Assembly (NCBI GenBank): GCA_958450365.1
Contig: CAUEEP010000902.1
Span: 248,001-312,000 of the forward strand
Reading direction: 5' to 3'
Length of the DNA: 64,000 nt
From: Mesorhabditis belari
Lineage: Eukaryota > Nematoda > Chromadorea > Rhabditida > Rhabditidae
Under the pieces are notes generated by a model that saw nothing but the letters and a program-made list of their open reading frames with translations, was not told the DNA's origin and did not search any database. This document shows, one piece after another, positions 1-11,448 of the stretch (the stretch's first letter is position 1; each line of letters opens with the position of its first letter). The translations under genes and the position numbers were made by a program.

Positions 1-442
1 GACAAAGGGCTAAAATAAACTCTGTCAATAGGTTCTATGACTCCGAAAACCCCGGGCCACAGATTTAACATTAGACCGCATTTAGGAATCATTTACAGAA
101 CAAAGGAAAATCACTGTGTAAACTCATTGGCAAAGTGTTCTTTGTGTGGCGCGTAATCGCCTGCGATTTGGCACACGCCCCCGATACATAGCCGTTCTTT
201 TCCCTACGACTCTGTGAAGGACCAGCCTCAGGCATCCCTCCAGGCAATGCACCGGGCGCGGTGCATTGTCGCGGTAATACGAGGCCGCAAAGAACACCTC
301 GCTCTCCTAAAAGTTTACACAGTGATTTCTCTCTTCCTCTTTAATTCTCAATTGTGATTCTCAAATGAGATTTAGTTTTAAAAGTTTGTGCCCCAGGGTC
401 GTAGAACCAATTGGCGAAGTTTATTTTAACCCTTTGTCCCAA
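1..442. repeat. Inverted-repeat element at the window edge
   Basis: The first ~45 bases (GACAAAGGGCTAAAATAAAC...) recur inverted at about 395-442, where the reverse complement reads GGGACAAAGGGTTAAAATAA. A second, inner inverted pair (GTGTAAACT ... AAGTTTACAC) lies at about 115-155 and 290-325. No coding sequence is visible. The element has the form of a palindromic non-autonomous transposon; its left end may continue outside the window. Confidence 0.6.
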
Positions 443-1430
443 GAAAAGTCCAAAGAGAATCGAATTGGCTTTGGGTTTTGCACTTTTCACAATGAAAAGA
501 TCCGAATTTCCGAGAAGAATCCTGATTACTGTAGCTTTTAACATACATTCGTTTAGCCTAGAGCACCTGCAATATTTACATTAACATTTCAAAAGTTTAC
601 CGTAACAGTATCCGTCACTCATTCCCATCAATTCCAGTCCTCCCTTGCCTCTCTCGGTTTCGTCTACATGCTCGTGTCATTTCAATTTTTCACCGGCATG
701 ACCACCGACCTTTTCTGGAAATTTTTCCACACGACAATCGCTTGGCAACTTTCTCATTGTACACAAGGGTTCGTGACTTTTCTGAACCACTAATTTCAGT
801 GTTACAAGAAAATTTGTAGGTAAAAGTATGAGAAAAATTAGAGAAAAGTTCGAAAGCCAAAGCTTGCAGAGATTAAAACAGAAAAAAGTTTCTCACATTG
901 AGAAAAAAACATAGTTGCGGCCTTGCAATGTTGAGCTAAAATTAGCAAGAGGTTCTGTACTTAACTGGCGACATTATGGTTGACTGATGGTTAGTACCAT
1001 TCTTAGCGGAAAAAAATGAAACTTTCAAAGTCCCATAAATGAGTAGCGCGTCGAGCAAAACTCGGTTCTCAACTTTGGAAGGTTATAGAAGAAAGTTGAA
1101 AGGTTGAATCTATTAGCTAATGGGTATGGTTCCAGGAGAAATACTTAAGATTTAACTCCAGAAAAATCAGAGCGATTCACTCAATTTTGGCGAATCTAGA
1201 CCCTCTGAAGTGTGGCGCTATAATTGTGGGTCACTCTGTAGACCAAAACCTATAAGAAGCACATCTCTTCAGTAAAAATAGCTCGAAATTTGATTTCATT
1301 AAGCTTTATAAAAGTTTTAGACATAGAAAATACACTCTAGCTTCGATTCAAAGCTAACCAGAACCCAGAACACATCATCTTGTCAAAACAGGGATCAAAT
1401 GAATCTAGGCGAATCTCGAATGAGATTCTG

Positions 1431-2705
1431 CTATAAGAATTTGGTTTTGTTAAAAGTTCATTCTCAAATAAACGTCAAAAATTCAACCATTACGGTTTAA
1501 AACCTTTCAAAAAGCTCTTACCAATTCAATTTGCTTATCAAACATTTAATACGCGCCCCGCCTCTTTTCCCATTAGCAAATCTAACTTTGAGCTCAAATC
1601 TCTTGGTGTTGGGCTACGTAAATTTTAAAGTTCTTGATATCATTAGATGCGTCAAGTCTTTCTCTATCAATTGGTACAGAAACTATTTAAATTCAAAAGC
1701 TCAACACCAAGAAATTTTGAGCTAAAGGTTAGATTGTCAATGGGAAAAGAGGCGGAGCAAATGAAGCAAATAAAGCAAATATCAAATGTTCAAATGTAGC
1801 AAATATCAAATACCAATCGATAGAGAAAGACTTGGCGCATCTAATGATATCAAGAACTTTAAAATTTACGTAGCTCAACACCAAGAGATTTGAGCTCAAA
1901 GTTAGATTGTCAATGGGAAAAGAGGCGGGGCGCGTATCAAATGTTTGATAGGCAAATTCAGCGGGATTTTTGCCCAATTTGAAGTCATATCAAAGGCTGA
2001 CACGAAGACGAAACTTCGTCTCGGTCATCTAAACACGGAAATTAAATCAAAAATGAATTAGTTTAACGTCAAAAACACGAAAAATTGTAATAAATAAGAA
2101 ATCTTGAACAGCATATAGAGAATAGGGTTTGATAAAATTGTATAGCCCTAAGGTATGCTGTTCAAGAGGAGGCGTGCAAATAAAGCAAATAAAGCAAATA
2201 AAGCAAATAAAGCAAATATCAAAGGTTTGATAAGCAAATGGGATTGGTAAGGGCTTTTTGAAAGGTTTTAAACCGTAATATAGCACGTGTGGCTGACTGG
2301 TTAAGTGTCTTTTATCTTAATCGGAAGGTCGAGGCTTCGAACCCCACATGCGACATGGTCACCCCCTTCGGATTTCCTTTCCCTTCGGGTTGAGAGGTTT
2401 TTCTGGAGGGCAGTCTGGTGGTTGTGGCCCTAGTTCTTTAAAGTGACAAGCCACTCCTTCATCGTCATCTTCCCTTCACCACCAAAAAAGCTATTTAGTT
2501 CCCCATTGAGCTTAGGGTTAGGGAGCCGTCTGTCATGACGTGGGTTAAGTTAAGATATAGCCTAGTATTGTGTGTGTCGTTGTATTGTGATTGATATATT
2601 TCGTGTATGCGATAAATTCACCACTGGTAGCCCCAGTCGGTATTTTTAATGGTGGAATTTTTGAAGTTTATTTTAGAATGAACTTTTAACAAAACCAAAT
2701 TCATC
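1431..2705. repeat. Composite nested inverted repeats
   Basis: The outer arms (AGTTCATTCT near 1455 and AGAATGAACTTTTAACAAAA near 2672) are inverted copies. Inside are two copies, in opposite orientation, of a smaller palindromic unit containing GAGCTCAAATCTCTTGGTGT (about 1583-1735 and 1815-1920), plus AAAGCAAAT runs (about 1760-1785 and 2178-2220). The same small unit recurs at 6868-7022. The whole looks like elements inserted into elements. Open frames here are repeat-derived. Confidence 0.6.
2285..2352 (+). pseudogene. tRNA-like relic
   Basis: An A-box-like segment (TGGCTGACTGGTTAAG) is followed about 30 bases later by a B-box-like segment (GGCTTCGAACCCC). The T-stem and anticodon stem do not pair properly, so this is a decayed tRNA or a tRNA-derived repeat. 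Confidence 0.4.
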
Positions 2706-3074
2706 ATCCAATCATCCAATTTTGCAGAGCGGTAATCCTCGTGTTGGAGATTCGGAAATCATCCACTCCTCGTCTCAACGGAACAACCAGAACGGTCATC
2801 ACAAGCCGAATCACCCAAATGCCATAATCTCATTCATTTTAGACATTTTTCACTTTCAAACACTTCATTGCCAGGTCTTAGCATGCACAAAAAAGTCGAG
2901 TTCCCGTTTGTTTGGTGATCTCTTTTCTACGCATTTCATTTATAGATTTTTCTTTTCGTTCATTCTCCATAAAGCTTTCTTTTAACACTAACAAAAACTT
3001 TAAATCAGTGTTTAAACTGAGAAAAGAGTCAAGGAAATCAGCTAGAAATTAGCTAGAAATTGTTTAAAATTAAA

Positions 3075-3655
3075 CACACCAAAGATTCTTGCTTGAATAA
3101 ATGAACAAATCATTTTTGAAAACTCAGTTCTCCAGCACCGTCCTCCCGGTACTCTGCTACGGGACAGAAACCTGGGTCATGACACAGACCACTGAACGAG
3201 CCCTGAGAACGACGCATCGAGCCCTTGAAAGGAACCTCCTCGGGTACAATAGGAAGACGCAGCTCGACCAAGACCTAAGAAGTACGGAAGCTCTCGGAAC
3301 TCAGAGATCCAGTGGAAGTGATTGAGAGAAAAAGACTTAGATGGGCCGGCCACGTAGCCAGAAGAACAGACGACAGATGGACGATACGGATCACAGAGTG
3401 GCTACCACGAGACCAGAAGAGGCCCATCGGAAGACCAGCAACGAGGTGGAGCACAAGAGTGGCAGGGAGGGTCAGAGAAAGGATGGTTAGAGTGCAACCA
3501 CCACCAGCACAAGCAAGTCGAAGACTTCGAACCAGAAACAACCAAGATAGGAAACACTGGATGACAATAGTAAGGGATAGAGAAATGTGGAAGCAGGTTG
3601 TGATCTGCCCAAAACAGGAACACCTAAGTGCGAAGACAGATCAAAAAAAAAACTG
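3075..3655 (+). mobile_element. RTE-type LINE, 3' fragment of reverse transcriptase ORF
   Basis: Two overlapping frames (3101-3325 and 3312-3656) encode the C-terminal end typical of RTE-clade non-LTR retrotransposons in nematodes. The first contains VLPVLCYGTETWVMTQ, the second RLRWAGHVARRTDDRW and RPIGRPATRW followed by a DREMWK-type ending. A frameshift near 3310 breaks the ORF and everything upstream (endonuclease, RT palm) is missing, so this is a dead 5'-truncated insertion. A short A-run follows the end at about 3647-3655. Confidence 0.85.
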
Positions 3656-3755
3656 AGTTCTCTTTTTACTTTGCATCATTTTTTAGTTTATGCATGAAAG
3701 TTTTGGTTTTAAACCGTGCAAAACATCAAAGTGTTAACTCGATTTTCAAGCTTTA

Positions 3756-6700
3756 TTATTCAGACATCGTAACAACCATTGTCGTTCCTAATGGAAGTCG
3801 ATCTTGACAAAGGAATTTCTTTCGTATCACCGAATTCGACAAAATGATCATATACGGGGAAATATAGGAGAAAACGGTGCTGAACACACCATACCAATCA
3901 CGCATGAATTTTCGAGTGGAATCCGGCTGAATTCGAGATTTTCAGTGCTTAGTTTGACTTGGATACGTCAGAAAAATGTGTGCTCGGCTTTTGAGAGAAA
4001 AGTACAAACTATTGGGTTGGTGAATTGAAAACTGCGGGCTATGTCATATGTGACAGTTTGGGCACTTTCTTCAAAAGAAACCCATTTTGGTGTCAATGGA
4101 AAAGTTGTAGAGAATCAAAAATCAAGCTTTTATCCAAATTTTCAGAACGATTCAGAAACTGGTTTTCAAGAAATGCCAAATTTACGAATTTTCACAAAAC
4201 TTGCATTTTAAGCGAAACTACTGAGTGTATCTTTTTGGAAATTTGGCTATAAGCCTCATTTTTGATTCTTTACAACTTTTCTATTGACACCAAAATGAGT
4301 TTCTTTTGAAGAAAGGGCTCAAACTGGGACATCTCCAGTTCTCCATTTTTGAGTCTCACACTTGCCTCACACACAAACCAGAATCCAACTACGAAAGAGG
4401 AATCCGCAAATTGCCTGTAAAATGGGCAGAAGTCGTCAATAATAATGGAAATTATTTCGAATGAATTCATGGTTTTATTTTGAACAAATTTTAGTTCAAA
4501 GTCCCGCAGTTTTCAATTCACCAAGCGAATACATACACTACTGGACAAAGAAATAGCATATTTGAAAAAAGATCGTCACTTTCGCTCGTCTGTCACTCCC
4601 TTGTCTTTACCGTATTTGTAAATATTAATATTACCATTGGGTAGTCCTTGAAAAGGGCTTTCAGAAAATGTATAACACTAATAGTTTAAACTCAAAGACA
4701 AGGGTGTTAAAGACGAGCGAAAGTGACGATCGTTTTTCAAATATCATATTTCATTGTCCAGTACTGTAAGTTAGTAAGTTAATCTGCGAATGCGAATTTT
4801 TCATATAGCTATTTTAGATGAATTCCAATTCAATTTTTAGTACCTAAGCTGAATAAAGAAGATATGAATAAGGGGATATGAAAGGGATTTTGTTGTGGTA
4901 CGTGGGAGAAGAGAGCAGCGGGGAGTGGCCCTTTGCCCCCTCCTCCCTCTGTCCACTAAAGCCCGGGCTCGGCGTTTCTTTTGCTTTTCTTTTTTTTGCT
5001 CGCCGCCTGCCTCCCATCTCTACATACACACGAAGACCACCAATGTGCACATTTTTTTTCTCAAAGAGTAGGGGATCGATCTCATTTGTATTGAAAGGCT
5101 CTCATGCTGTAAGAGATCACGAGAGCTTTTGAGCCCTTAATTCCTGGGAATTCACGCATTTATGGCACTTGGAACACCTTCAATTGTGTTTTCAACTAGT
5201 CAGGTTGTTGAGATTTACAACAAGATTTACAAGAAAACTTCAGAATTTTCAGAAAGAACTCGTTTTACCGGTTAATCATGACTATGAACGCTTCCGGGCT
5301 AAAATGACGTCTAATGTACGTCTAATGTACGTCTAACTTGGTGGTCAATCTCTGTGCATCTCTAGTTAGGCTTGTTTGTTTAAGCTTTACTTTTCCTCAA
5401 AAGCCGAGTCACACACTTACTCAACTTCTTTTTTCTCGTAGAAAAGCTGTGTTTCAAATACAAAGTATAGTTCAATGAATTACTCAAAAAAAACTCACGA
5501 CATTCCAGAAAAGATACGAACTCGTGATGAGAATATAATGCACATTGATCACCATGAAAACGAGAAATAGCAAAAACCCGTGCAACGCTAGTTTCAGCTC
5601 AACTTTATCGTTTCGACTGTGATTCCCGTTTCGAGAGAGTTGAAAGAAGATCAAAATATAGCAAGTTGTACAGATTATTGAAGAGATCATTGTGAAAAGA
5701 CCGGCTTGGATTGTGTTTGCCTAGATTCGAACGGATCAATTGTACTTTTCCCTAATAAGATGAAATGATTGCATAAAGATGAGCTTCAAGAATTTGGAAC
5801 TGGAGAATTTTTGCTTGAGACCTGAGACTTATTGAATGACGGTAGCTTTTCGATATTACAGCAGCTGATAGTAAGCAGAGTTGTTCTTAAAGTCGCTTTT
5901 TCAAACCAACGCTGGCCCTTAAGCTATGGTTGACAGTCCAGACCAGGGCCATAAGCAAGGTCTGCCGCCAAGTCAGCTCAAAAACAAGAAAAGCTATTAT
6001 GTAAGTACGGTCTGGTCTAGCCTGGCCTGACAATTTGGTCATATGGCCAGCTTTTTTTCAAGTCTAGCGAGACCAAACCAAGCCAAGCCTGAGCAATCCA
6101 GGTAAATATTTGAAACGCTTTATTTACAATCTGATTATTAAGGAATGCTTAAGAGATTCTTTCATTTTAGCCGCTAGAATTTCAAAAACAAGCTTTTTTG
6201 GCAGGCTTTGATTGACTGGCTTTGACTGGCTGGCTTTGACTGACTGGCTTTGACTGGCTGGCTTTTTGGCTGGCTTTGACTGGTTGGCTTTGACTGGCTG
6301 GCTTTTTGACTGGCTTTGACTGGCTGGCTTTTTGGCTGGCTTGATCTAGCTGTAAATTCTTATGCAAGTGAAAAATGAACATGAGAATCTTCCCCTTTCC
6401 TTTTTGAAGAGTATTGTTAAATATTGATCGTTTTTTTTGCTCAATTATGGTCACTCAAGTACTTTAAAATCCATTCCCCATTTCCATCTCTATTCACTCC
6501 ATCAAAACTCACCGCCACGGGAATATCCAATAACAATACATCAAGCGATCCGTTATTATAAGTGAGCGCGGCTTTTTGGAAAAATAATGGAATCGACAAG
6601 AGAGTTGCTAGGAAATAATGAACCAAACAAGTGGAAAAAGCGGGTAATTGAGAAATAATCTGAAAAGAAAATACAAGAGAAATGATTAGAGAGGTAACTG

Positions 6701-8944
6701 TGTAAATGTGATTCGAGTGAAAACAGATGGCGACGAGACGATGGAGAGTGATTAGGACAACGCCGATCACCCGGAAATACATGTTTATGTAGACTTGCGT
6801 GTAGGTCCAAGTGGCTACGTAGGTGCCTCTAAAGGTTATCGGACATTTGATGTGCTATTAGCAATCTAGCTTTGCGCTCAAATCTCTTGGTGTTGAGCTG
6901 TTCAATTTCAATGTTCTTAATATCATTAGATAAGCCAAGTCTTTCTCTATCAGTTGATAGAAAAAACTATTTAAATTGAAAAGTCCAACACCAAGAAATT
7001 TCAACTCAAAGTTAGATTGTCAATTTTTTGCCGTTGGCAATTGAAGGTTTTTCTCAGCACCAACCCTTTTATTTTGATGATTTTGACTATCATTCGATGC
7101 ATAATAAAATTGCGCATCGAATGACACCAAAATGAACTCAAAATGTAATATCCATGAAAAGTTATAAGGCAAAAGATTAAGTCCCGTCCATAATGGATTG
7201 GGTTTAGGTTTTTAGCTAACAACTTTGCATGGATATTACATTTTGAGTTCATTTTGGTGTCATTCGACGTGCAATTTTATTCTGCATCGAATGATAGTCA
7301 AAATCATCAAAATAAAAGGGTTGATGCTGAGAAAAACCTTCAATTGCCAATGCCAAAAAAGAACCGACAGATGTTTTGATTAAAAGTCTACTAGGTAGAG
7401 TCTACTAGGTAGTCCTGGAGCCATTCTATTTGCAACGAAAGCTTGCTGAATCCTTTTAATGCTGCTGAATGCTGAATGCTGAATGCAACGAAAGCTTGCT
7501 GAAACCAAAAGTTACACTCTAGCAAAAGTTACACTTTAAACAAAGTAAATCCTACTGTTGAATAAACAATGATTACCGTAGACTCCATAAAATGTCGGTC
7601 ACAAAAGTCACACGCTCACTGCGCGCATACGAGAAAATGAGTGAGCTGAGCATTGAGAGAAGATCGACAACACCCTAGAATAGAGTGTGCTCCTTGTTGA
7701 CAGAGAATTTGTCAGACAAATTTTCATTGACAACTTTTTTGTCAGACAATTGATCCGACAAACTTCCGACAACGCGTTTTCTAAAAGGTGCGCTTTTTAA
7801 GCAAAGCTATAAAGGTCGCGCGAAAAAAATTTGCAAACTTTTCTTAAAATGTAGTAATGGATAGTTTTATTTAAGGATTTACCGTAAATACTGTAATAGT
7901 ACCCCACCCCCATAATGACGGTGCGGAGTGTTGCGTAGTCTGGCTTTGAACGAGTTTTTCTCGACATTGGTTTATGCTACAATGCGCGTTTAGGTATCAA
8001 AAAATAGCTGAAATTCAGGGCTATTTTTTGATATCAAAGACGCATTTTTTGAAAATACAGGCGCTTTGAAAAAAATGAAATAATGAAATACTTGCGACTA
8101 CGCGACTGTACGAGGGGGTGGGGCACTATTACAGTATTTACGGTAGGTTTTTAGGGCGTGCAATTTTTTTTTGGAATGGTTCTAGTGTAAATGTAGACAA
8201 TAGGCCTGGTAAATTCGTAAATAATATCATTTTTTAATGGTGTTTCTTAACTTTTCCCGTTTTAAATGTTTTCTTTAATTTTACATAGCATTTAAAAAAT
8301 TTTAAGTTTTAGCGAAAGAGTAATAGAGTTCAGGAAAGAGTAATAGAGTTCAGGAAAGAGTAATAGAGTTCAGGAAAGAGTAATAGAGTTATGGAAAGAG
8401 TAATAGAAAAAAAGAGCGCAAGATTTTAATGTACATTTGCATTTTGAAAAATTTGCTGATGCAAAGCATAGGGTTACGATAGCTTATCCTTGGTGCGCGC
8501 GTTTTAGAAAACGCGTTGTCTACAAGGAACACACTCTACCCTAGAATGTAGCTAAAAAATTAAAATCTAATTTGAAAAGTGGGCAAGTGTGAAGACAAAA
8601 GAAAGACAAGTGATTATCTAAAAAACTCTGATGGTAAAGTTATTCAAAAGAACTACTGTTTCACTAAAAAGGCATACTTTATTCGCATCTGAATAAGTAA
8701 ACGCTAAATATCAGTGTTAAAGAATGAAAGGCAAGGAGTGAATCCTTTTGATAGTTTAGATGTAAATTTTGAGCTTAAAAACCTGATCAAATCCTACCTG
8801 TGATATCGTTAGCGTATAAAATAAACTCGAGAAGGCACTTTTGCTCTTTTTACATCTCTCGCAAACGATTAAGCACAAAACGGCAACATAGAGAGGAAAC
8901 GAGATCACCGTTAGCCCCAACGAGATTGCTGTTTGCAGGTTCAT
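3756..8944 (-). CDS. Serpentine chemoreceptor, srv-like (copy A), 6 exons, 304 aa
   Basis: Spliced minus-strand model: 8944-8798, 7674-7577, 6828-6699, 6659-6513, 5720-5499, 3926-3756. All junctions are GT...AG and in phase; the stop is at 3756-3758. The product has seven hydrophobic segments. Landmarks are an N-terminal TM1 exon ending YTLTISQ, a TM2 exon starting GVVDLLSML, the TM3 exon with TYVATWTYTQVYINMYFRV then LHRLVAIC, TYNNGSLD after TM4, and a TM7 exon with SPYMIILSNSVIRKKFL. These match the nematode Srv family in order and length; Srv is an inference, whereas a 7TM receptor is clear. It would work as a plasma-membrane chemoreceptor, probably in sensory cilia. The start chosen is the ATG right before TM1; an upstream in-frame ATG at 9004 lies in repeated sequence. 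Copy B at 11449-18387 is a paralogue. Intron 5 holds two transposons. Confidence 0.88.
4012..4529. mobile_element. Mariner-derived MITE
   Basis: The ends are TTGGGTTGGTGAATTGAAAA (left) and the inverted TTTTCAATTCACCAAGCGAA (right, slightly decayed), next to TA. An internal palindrome of about 60-bp arms carries ATTTTGGTGTCAATGGAAAA and its inverse. The right end still encodes the last ~20 codons of a mariner transposase (RGIRKLPVK-type), shared with the fragment at 36389-36876. It lies in intron 5 of the srv-like gene. Confidence 0.8.
4534..4768. mobile_element. Palindromic MITE, family TACWSTACTGGACA (copy 1)
   Basis: A 235-bp near-palindrome with ends TACACTACTGGACAAAGAAA and inverted TTTCATTGTCCAGTACTGTA. 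Arms of ~60 bp (CGTCACTTTCGCTCGTCTGT) flank a unique centre containing AATATTAATATTACCATTG. Other copies are at 30427-30661, 55274-55507, 56183-56416 and 56826-57060. The TA at the borders suggests a Tc1/mariner-type source. Confidence 0.85.
6190..6345. repeat. Irregular tandem repeat of GGCTTTGACTGGCT
   Basis: About ten variable copies of GGCTTTGACTGGCT / GGCTTTTTGGCT. It lies in intron 4 of the srv-like gene A. The minus-strand frame reading KPVKASQ repeats is a by-product. Confidence 0.8.
6868..7022. mobile_element. Small palindromic MITE (CAAATCTCTTGGTGTTGAGC family)
   Basis: An inverted-repeat unit with arms CAAATCTCTTGGTGTTGAGC and the inverse AACACCAAGAAATTTCAACT. Related copies lie at about 1583-1735 and 1815-1920. 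It is in intron 2 of the srv-like gene A. Confidence 0.6.
7027..7357. mobile_element. Palindromic MITE, 331 bp
   Basis: Long arms pair: GGCAATTGAAGGTTTTTCTC near 7038 with GAGAAAAACCTTCAATTGCC near 7330, and AATGTAATATCCATG with CATGGATATTACATT. The unpaired centre is about 45 bp. Located in intron 2 of the srv-like gene A. Confidence 0.75.
7577..7674 (-). other. TM2 exon of srv-like gene A, easily missed
   Basis: A 98-nt exon between repeats, supported by acceptor TTCTAG, donor TACG|GTAATC and by its match to the TM2 exon of copy B (17608-17705), which has the same length and phase. Without it the receptor would lack TM2. Confidence 0.8.
7880..8145. mobile_element. Palindromic MITE, family TACCGTAAATACTGTAATAG (copy 1)
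   Basis: Ends are TACCGTAAATACTGTAATAG and the inverted CTATTACAGTATTTACGGTA. The inner half contains CAAAAAATAGC ... GCTATTTTTTG. Other copies: 12283-12550 (full) and 12023-12175 (left half). Confidence 0.85.
8313..8409. repeat. 20-bp tandem repeat, about 5 copies
   Basis: Unit GAAAGAGTAATAGAGTTCAG repeated nearly exactly; the last units vary. It lies in intron 1 of the srv-like gene A, next to a MITE. Confidence 0.9.
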
Positions 8945-9231
8945 CTTATTTCTGAACCTTAGACTCTTCGAATCTTGAATCTGAAAGACTTGGAATCGAT
9001 CCAATCGAGCTTTTCTTAAAGATTAAGGTTTCAAAACCATTCAAATCTTGAATCTGAAAGACTTTGAATCATTAATCTTTAAGAAAAGCTGGATTGGATC
9101 GATTCCAAGCCATGTCTAGAAACTTGAAGGCTTTTTCAGAGAAAATTTTTTTCTCATTACACTAAAATGCACTAAACTACCTTATGGTAGTTTAGTGCCC
9201 TCTAAATTTTCTCTTTTTGGCAATTTGCCGT

Positions 9232-9453
9232 TTGGGATAGGCTAATTTCGGCAATTTTTTTTTGCGCAACAGGGTCGTTTGCGCAATTTGCCATAGCTTT
9301 CTTCTAAGTGTGCCAATCTTTATGATATTGGTGTCATTTTGTTGCACTTGTTGAGATCTACAAAATGAAACCAATATCATAAAGATTGACCGACTTAGAA
9401 GAAAGTTATGGCGAGTTGCGCAAAAAAAAATTGCCGAAATTAGCCTACCCCGG
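9232..9453. mobile_element. Palindromic MITE (GGCTAATTTCGGCAATTTTT family, copy 1)
   Basis: Arms start GGGATAGGCTAATTTCGGCA and end in the inverse TGCCGAAATTAGCCTACCCC. The middle pairs ACCAATATCATAAAGATTG with its inverse. The second copy is at 23122-23342. An outer, less perfect inverted pair (GTTTAGTGCCCTCTAAATTT near 9190 and AAATTTAGAGGGTTACGGTA near 9719) shows nesting. Confidence 0.8.
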
Positions 9454-11448
9454 CCGTTTTCGTTGTTTTTTTCTTGTTTTTCACCATTATTTTTATATTT
9501 TTGTTCATCAACTCAACATCTGGAATCAAAGTTTATTTTAGACATTTTTTTCGAACAGATTGCTTTGTTAGAAGGGTTTTTTTTACAGGGTGATGTACGA
9601 CAAAGCTTGTATTAATGAGGAATGGCTCTAGAATTTGAAACACCCCGGTCATTCATCAAGTCGAGTTGATGAAAAACAAAAAAAAAAAACAAAGAAAACG
9701 GTTAATTACCAAAAAGAGAAAATTTAGAGGGTTACGGTAGTTTATTTTAGAGAAATAGGGAACCAAATTTAGTCAGATAGGGAACCAGATTTTAGTGTGA
9801 TGAGGAAAAATGATTTCTCTCTGAAAAAGGCCTTCAAGTGTCTAGGATTTAAAAACATATTGATAACATTTAAAATCTGAATCTTATCAACTAAAATTAC
9901 GGAAAAGTTCTGACAGTTTAAACAAAGACAAATTAAATATTGAGTTTTGGCAAATTTTAAGAGAAAAATGAATAAAATCTCGTGACGATTTGGTCATTTT
10001 TAAATAGAAAAAGGATTCCTTTGGGATTTCGGAAATTTTGCATTATTTTTGAGGATGATTCTCCGAGCAAAGAACGAATTTAGAAAAATGGCTTTGCAGT
10101 AATGCTAAATTAGCCATAATCTGTGAAATTTTGTGTTTTACTTTAACAACACGATGATACGATTCACCAGTGGCTTTTTTGTGTCATTTGTGTCATTTTT
10201 TGTGTCAAGTTTCTCAAAGATTTTATTCTTCATTTCGCAAAACTTCTCGATAACTTTGTACTAGTTTTCAAGAGGAGCTTCAGAGCTATCGAATCACTTG
10301 AATTGTTTAGTTTCATTTTGAATTTACACCAAATTATGGGTAAAACAGTGACGACTACACGACTTTACGCCCAAAATACCGTTAGGTAGATGTGTTAGGC
10401 AGATGTGCTCCTTTTGACTAGCGCACTTTCTAAAAAGCATCTATTTTGGAAAACCACCGTAGTTAAACCGACAGTTTTCACCCGATCGACAGATTTTTTG
10501 TATTAGGTTGGTGAATTGAAAACTGCAGGACTTTGAATTAAAATTTATTCAACATAAAACCATAAATTCATTCCAAATAACTTCCATTATTATTGACGAC
10601 TTCTGCCCATTTTACAGGCAATTTGCGGATTCCTCTTTCGTAGTAGGATTTTGGTTTGTGTGTGAGACAAGTGTGAGACTCAAAAATGGAGAACTGGAGA
10701 TGTCCCAGTTTGAGCCCTTTCTTCAAAAGAAACTCATTTTGGTGTCAATAGAAAAGTTGTAGAGAATCAAAAATGAGGCTTATAGCCAAATTTCCAAAAA
10801 GATACACTTAGTAGTTTCGCTTAAAATGCAAGTTTTGTGAAAATTCGTAAATTTCGCATTTCTTGAAAACCAGCTTTTGAATCGTTCTGAAAATTTGGAT
10901 ATAAGCTTGATTTTTGATTCTCTACAACTTTTCCATTGACACCAAAATGGGTTTCTTTTGAAGAAAGTGCCCAAACTGTCACATATGACATAGCCCGCAG
11001 TTTTCAATTCACCAACCCAATAGTTAGTAGTTAGTTTCTATCATTTCTAAGATTGCTTTACCATAAACGAAAGCAAAGATCTATAAAGTTCAAATCTTTA
11101 AGGTTACGGTAGATAGCTGCTTTAAAAGCGACTATCCGAGTCGTCATTCGAGAATCGTTCGGGAAAGTTTAAGGAGTTTCAAGTTTAGGAGAACGAACGC
11201 ATTCTCACAAATTCTCAATTCACCAACCCAATATTTTTGACTGAACCCTGCGATTTCTCATCGAATGATACCAAAATCTGGTTAATTAAATGAAAGCTAC
11301 AATGAAATGAATAAGTATTCTTTGTAGAAAACCCATTAGCCTACTTTCAAGTCAAATATGATCCGTTTTTGACAAATTGAATACGACTTTAGTGTAAAAT
11401 TTCAAATGCAATGAAATAAGGAAATTGTTTATCAAATTGTGCAAATCT
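9454..11448. other. Intergenic: repeats only
   Basis: No gene is visible between the two srv-like genes. The stretch holds the inverted arm near 9700-9745, a mariner-derived MITE (10503-11020) and a solo inverted end of the same family near 11212-11232. The rest is AT-rich sequence in which I see nothing. Confidence 0.6.
10503..11020. mobile_element. Mariner-derived MITE, inverted copy
   Basis: 518 bp between TA and TA. Left end TTAGGTTGGTGAATTGAAAA, right end TTTTCAATTCACCAACCCAA. It is the reverse orientation of the copy at 4012-4529 and contains the same inner palindrome and the same transposase C-terminal remnant at its left side. Confidence 0.85.

Noticed and set aside
6182..6454. Minus frame rich in KPVKASQ repeats
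   Set aside because: Translation of the GGCTTTGACTGGCT tandem repeat inside an intron.
8945..9004. Upstream in-frame ATG for srv-like gene A
   Set aside because: It adds polar residues from a locally repeated sequence before TM1; the internal ATG matches the start of copy B.
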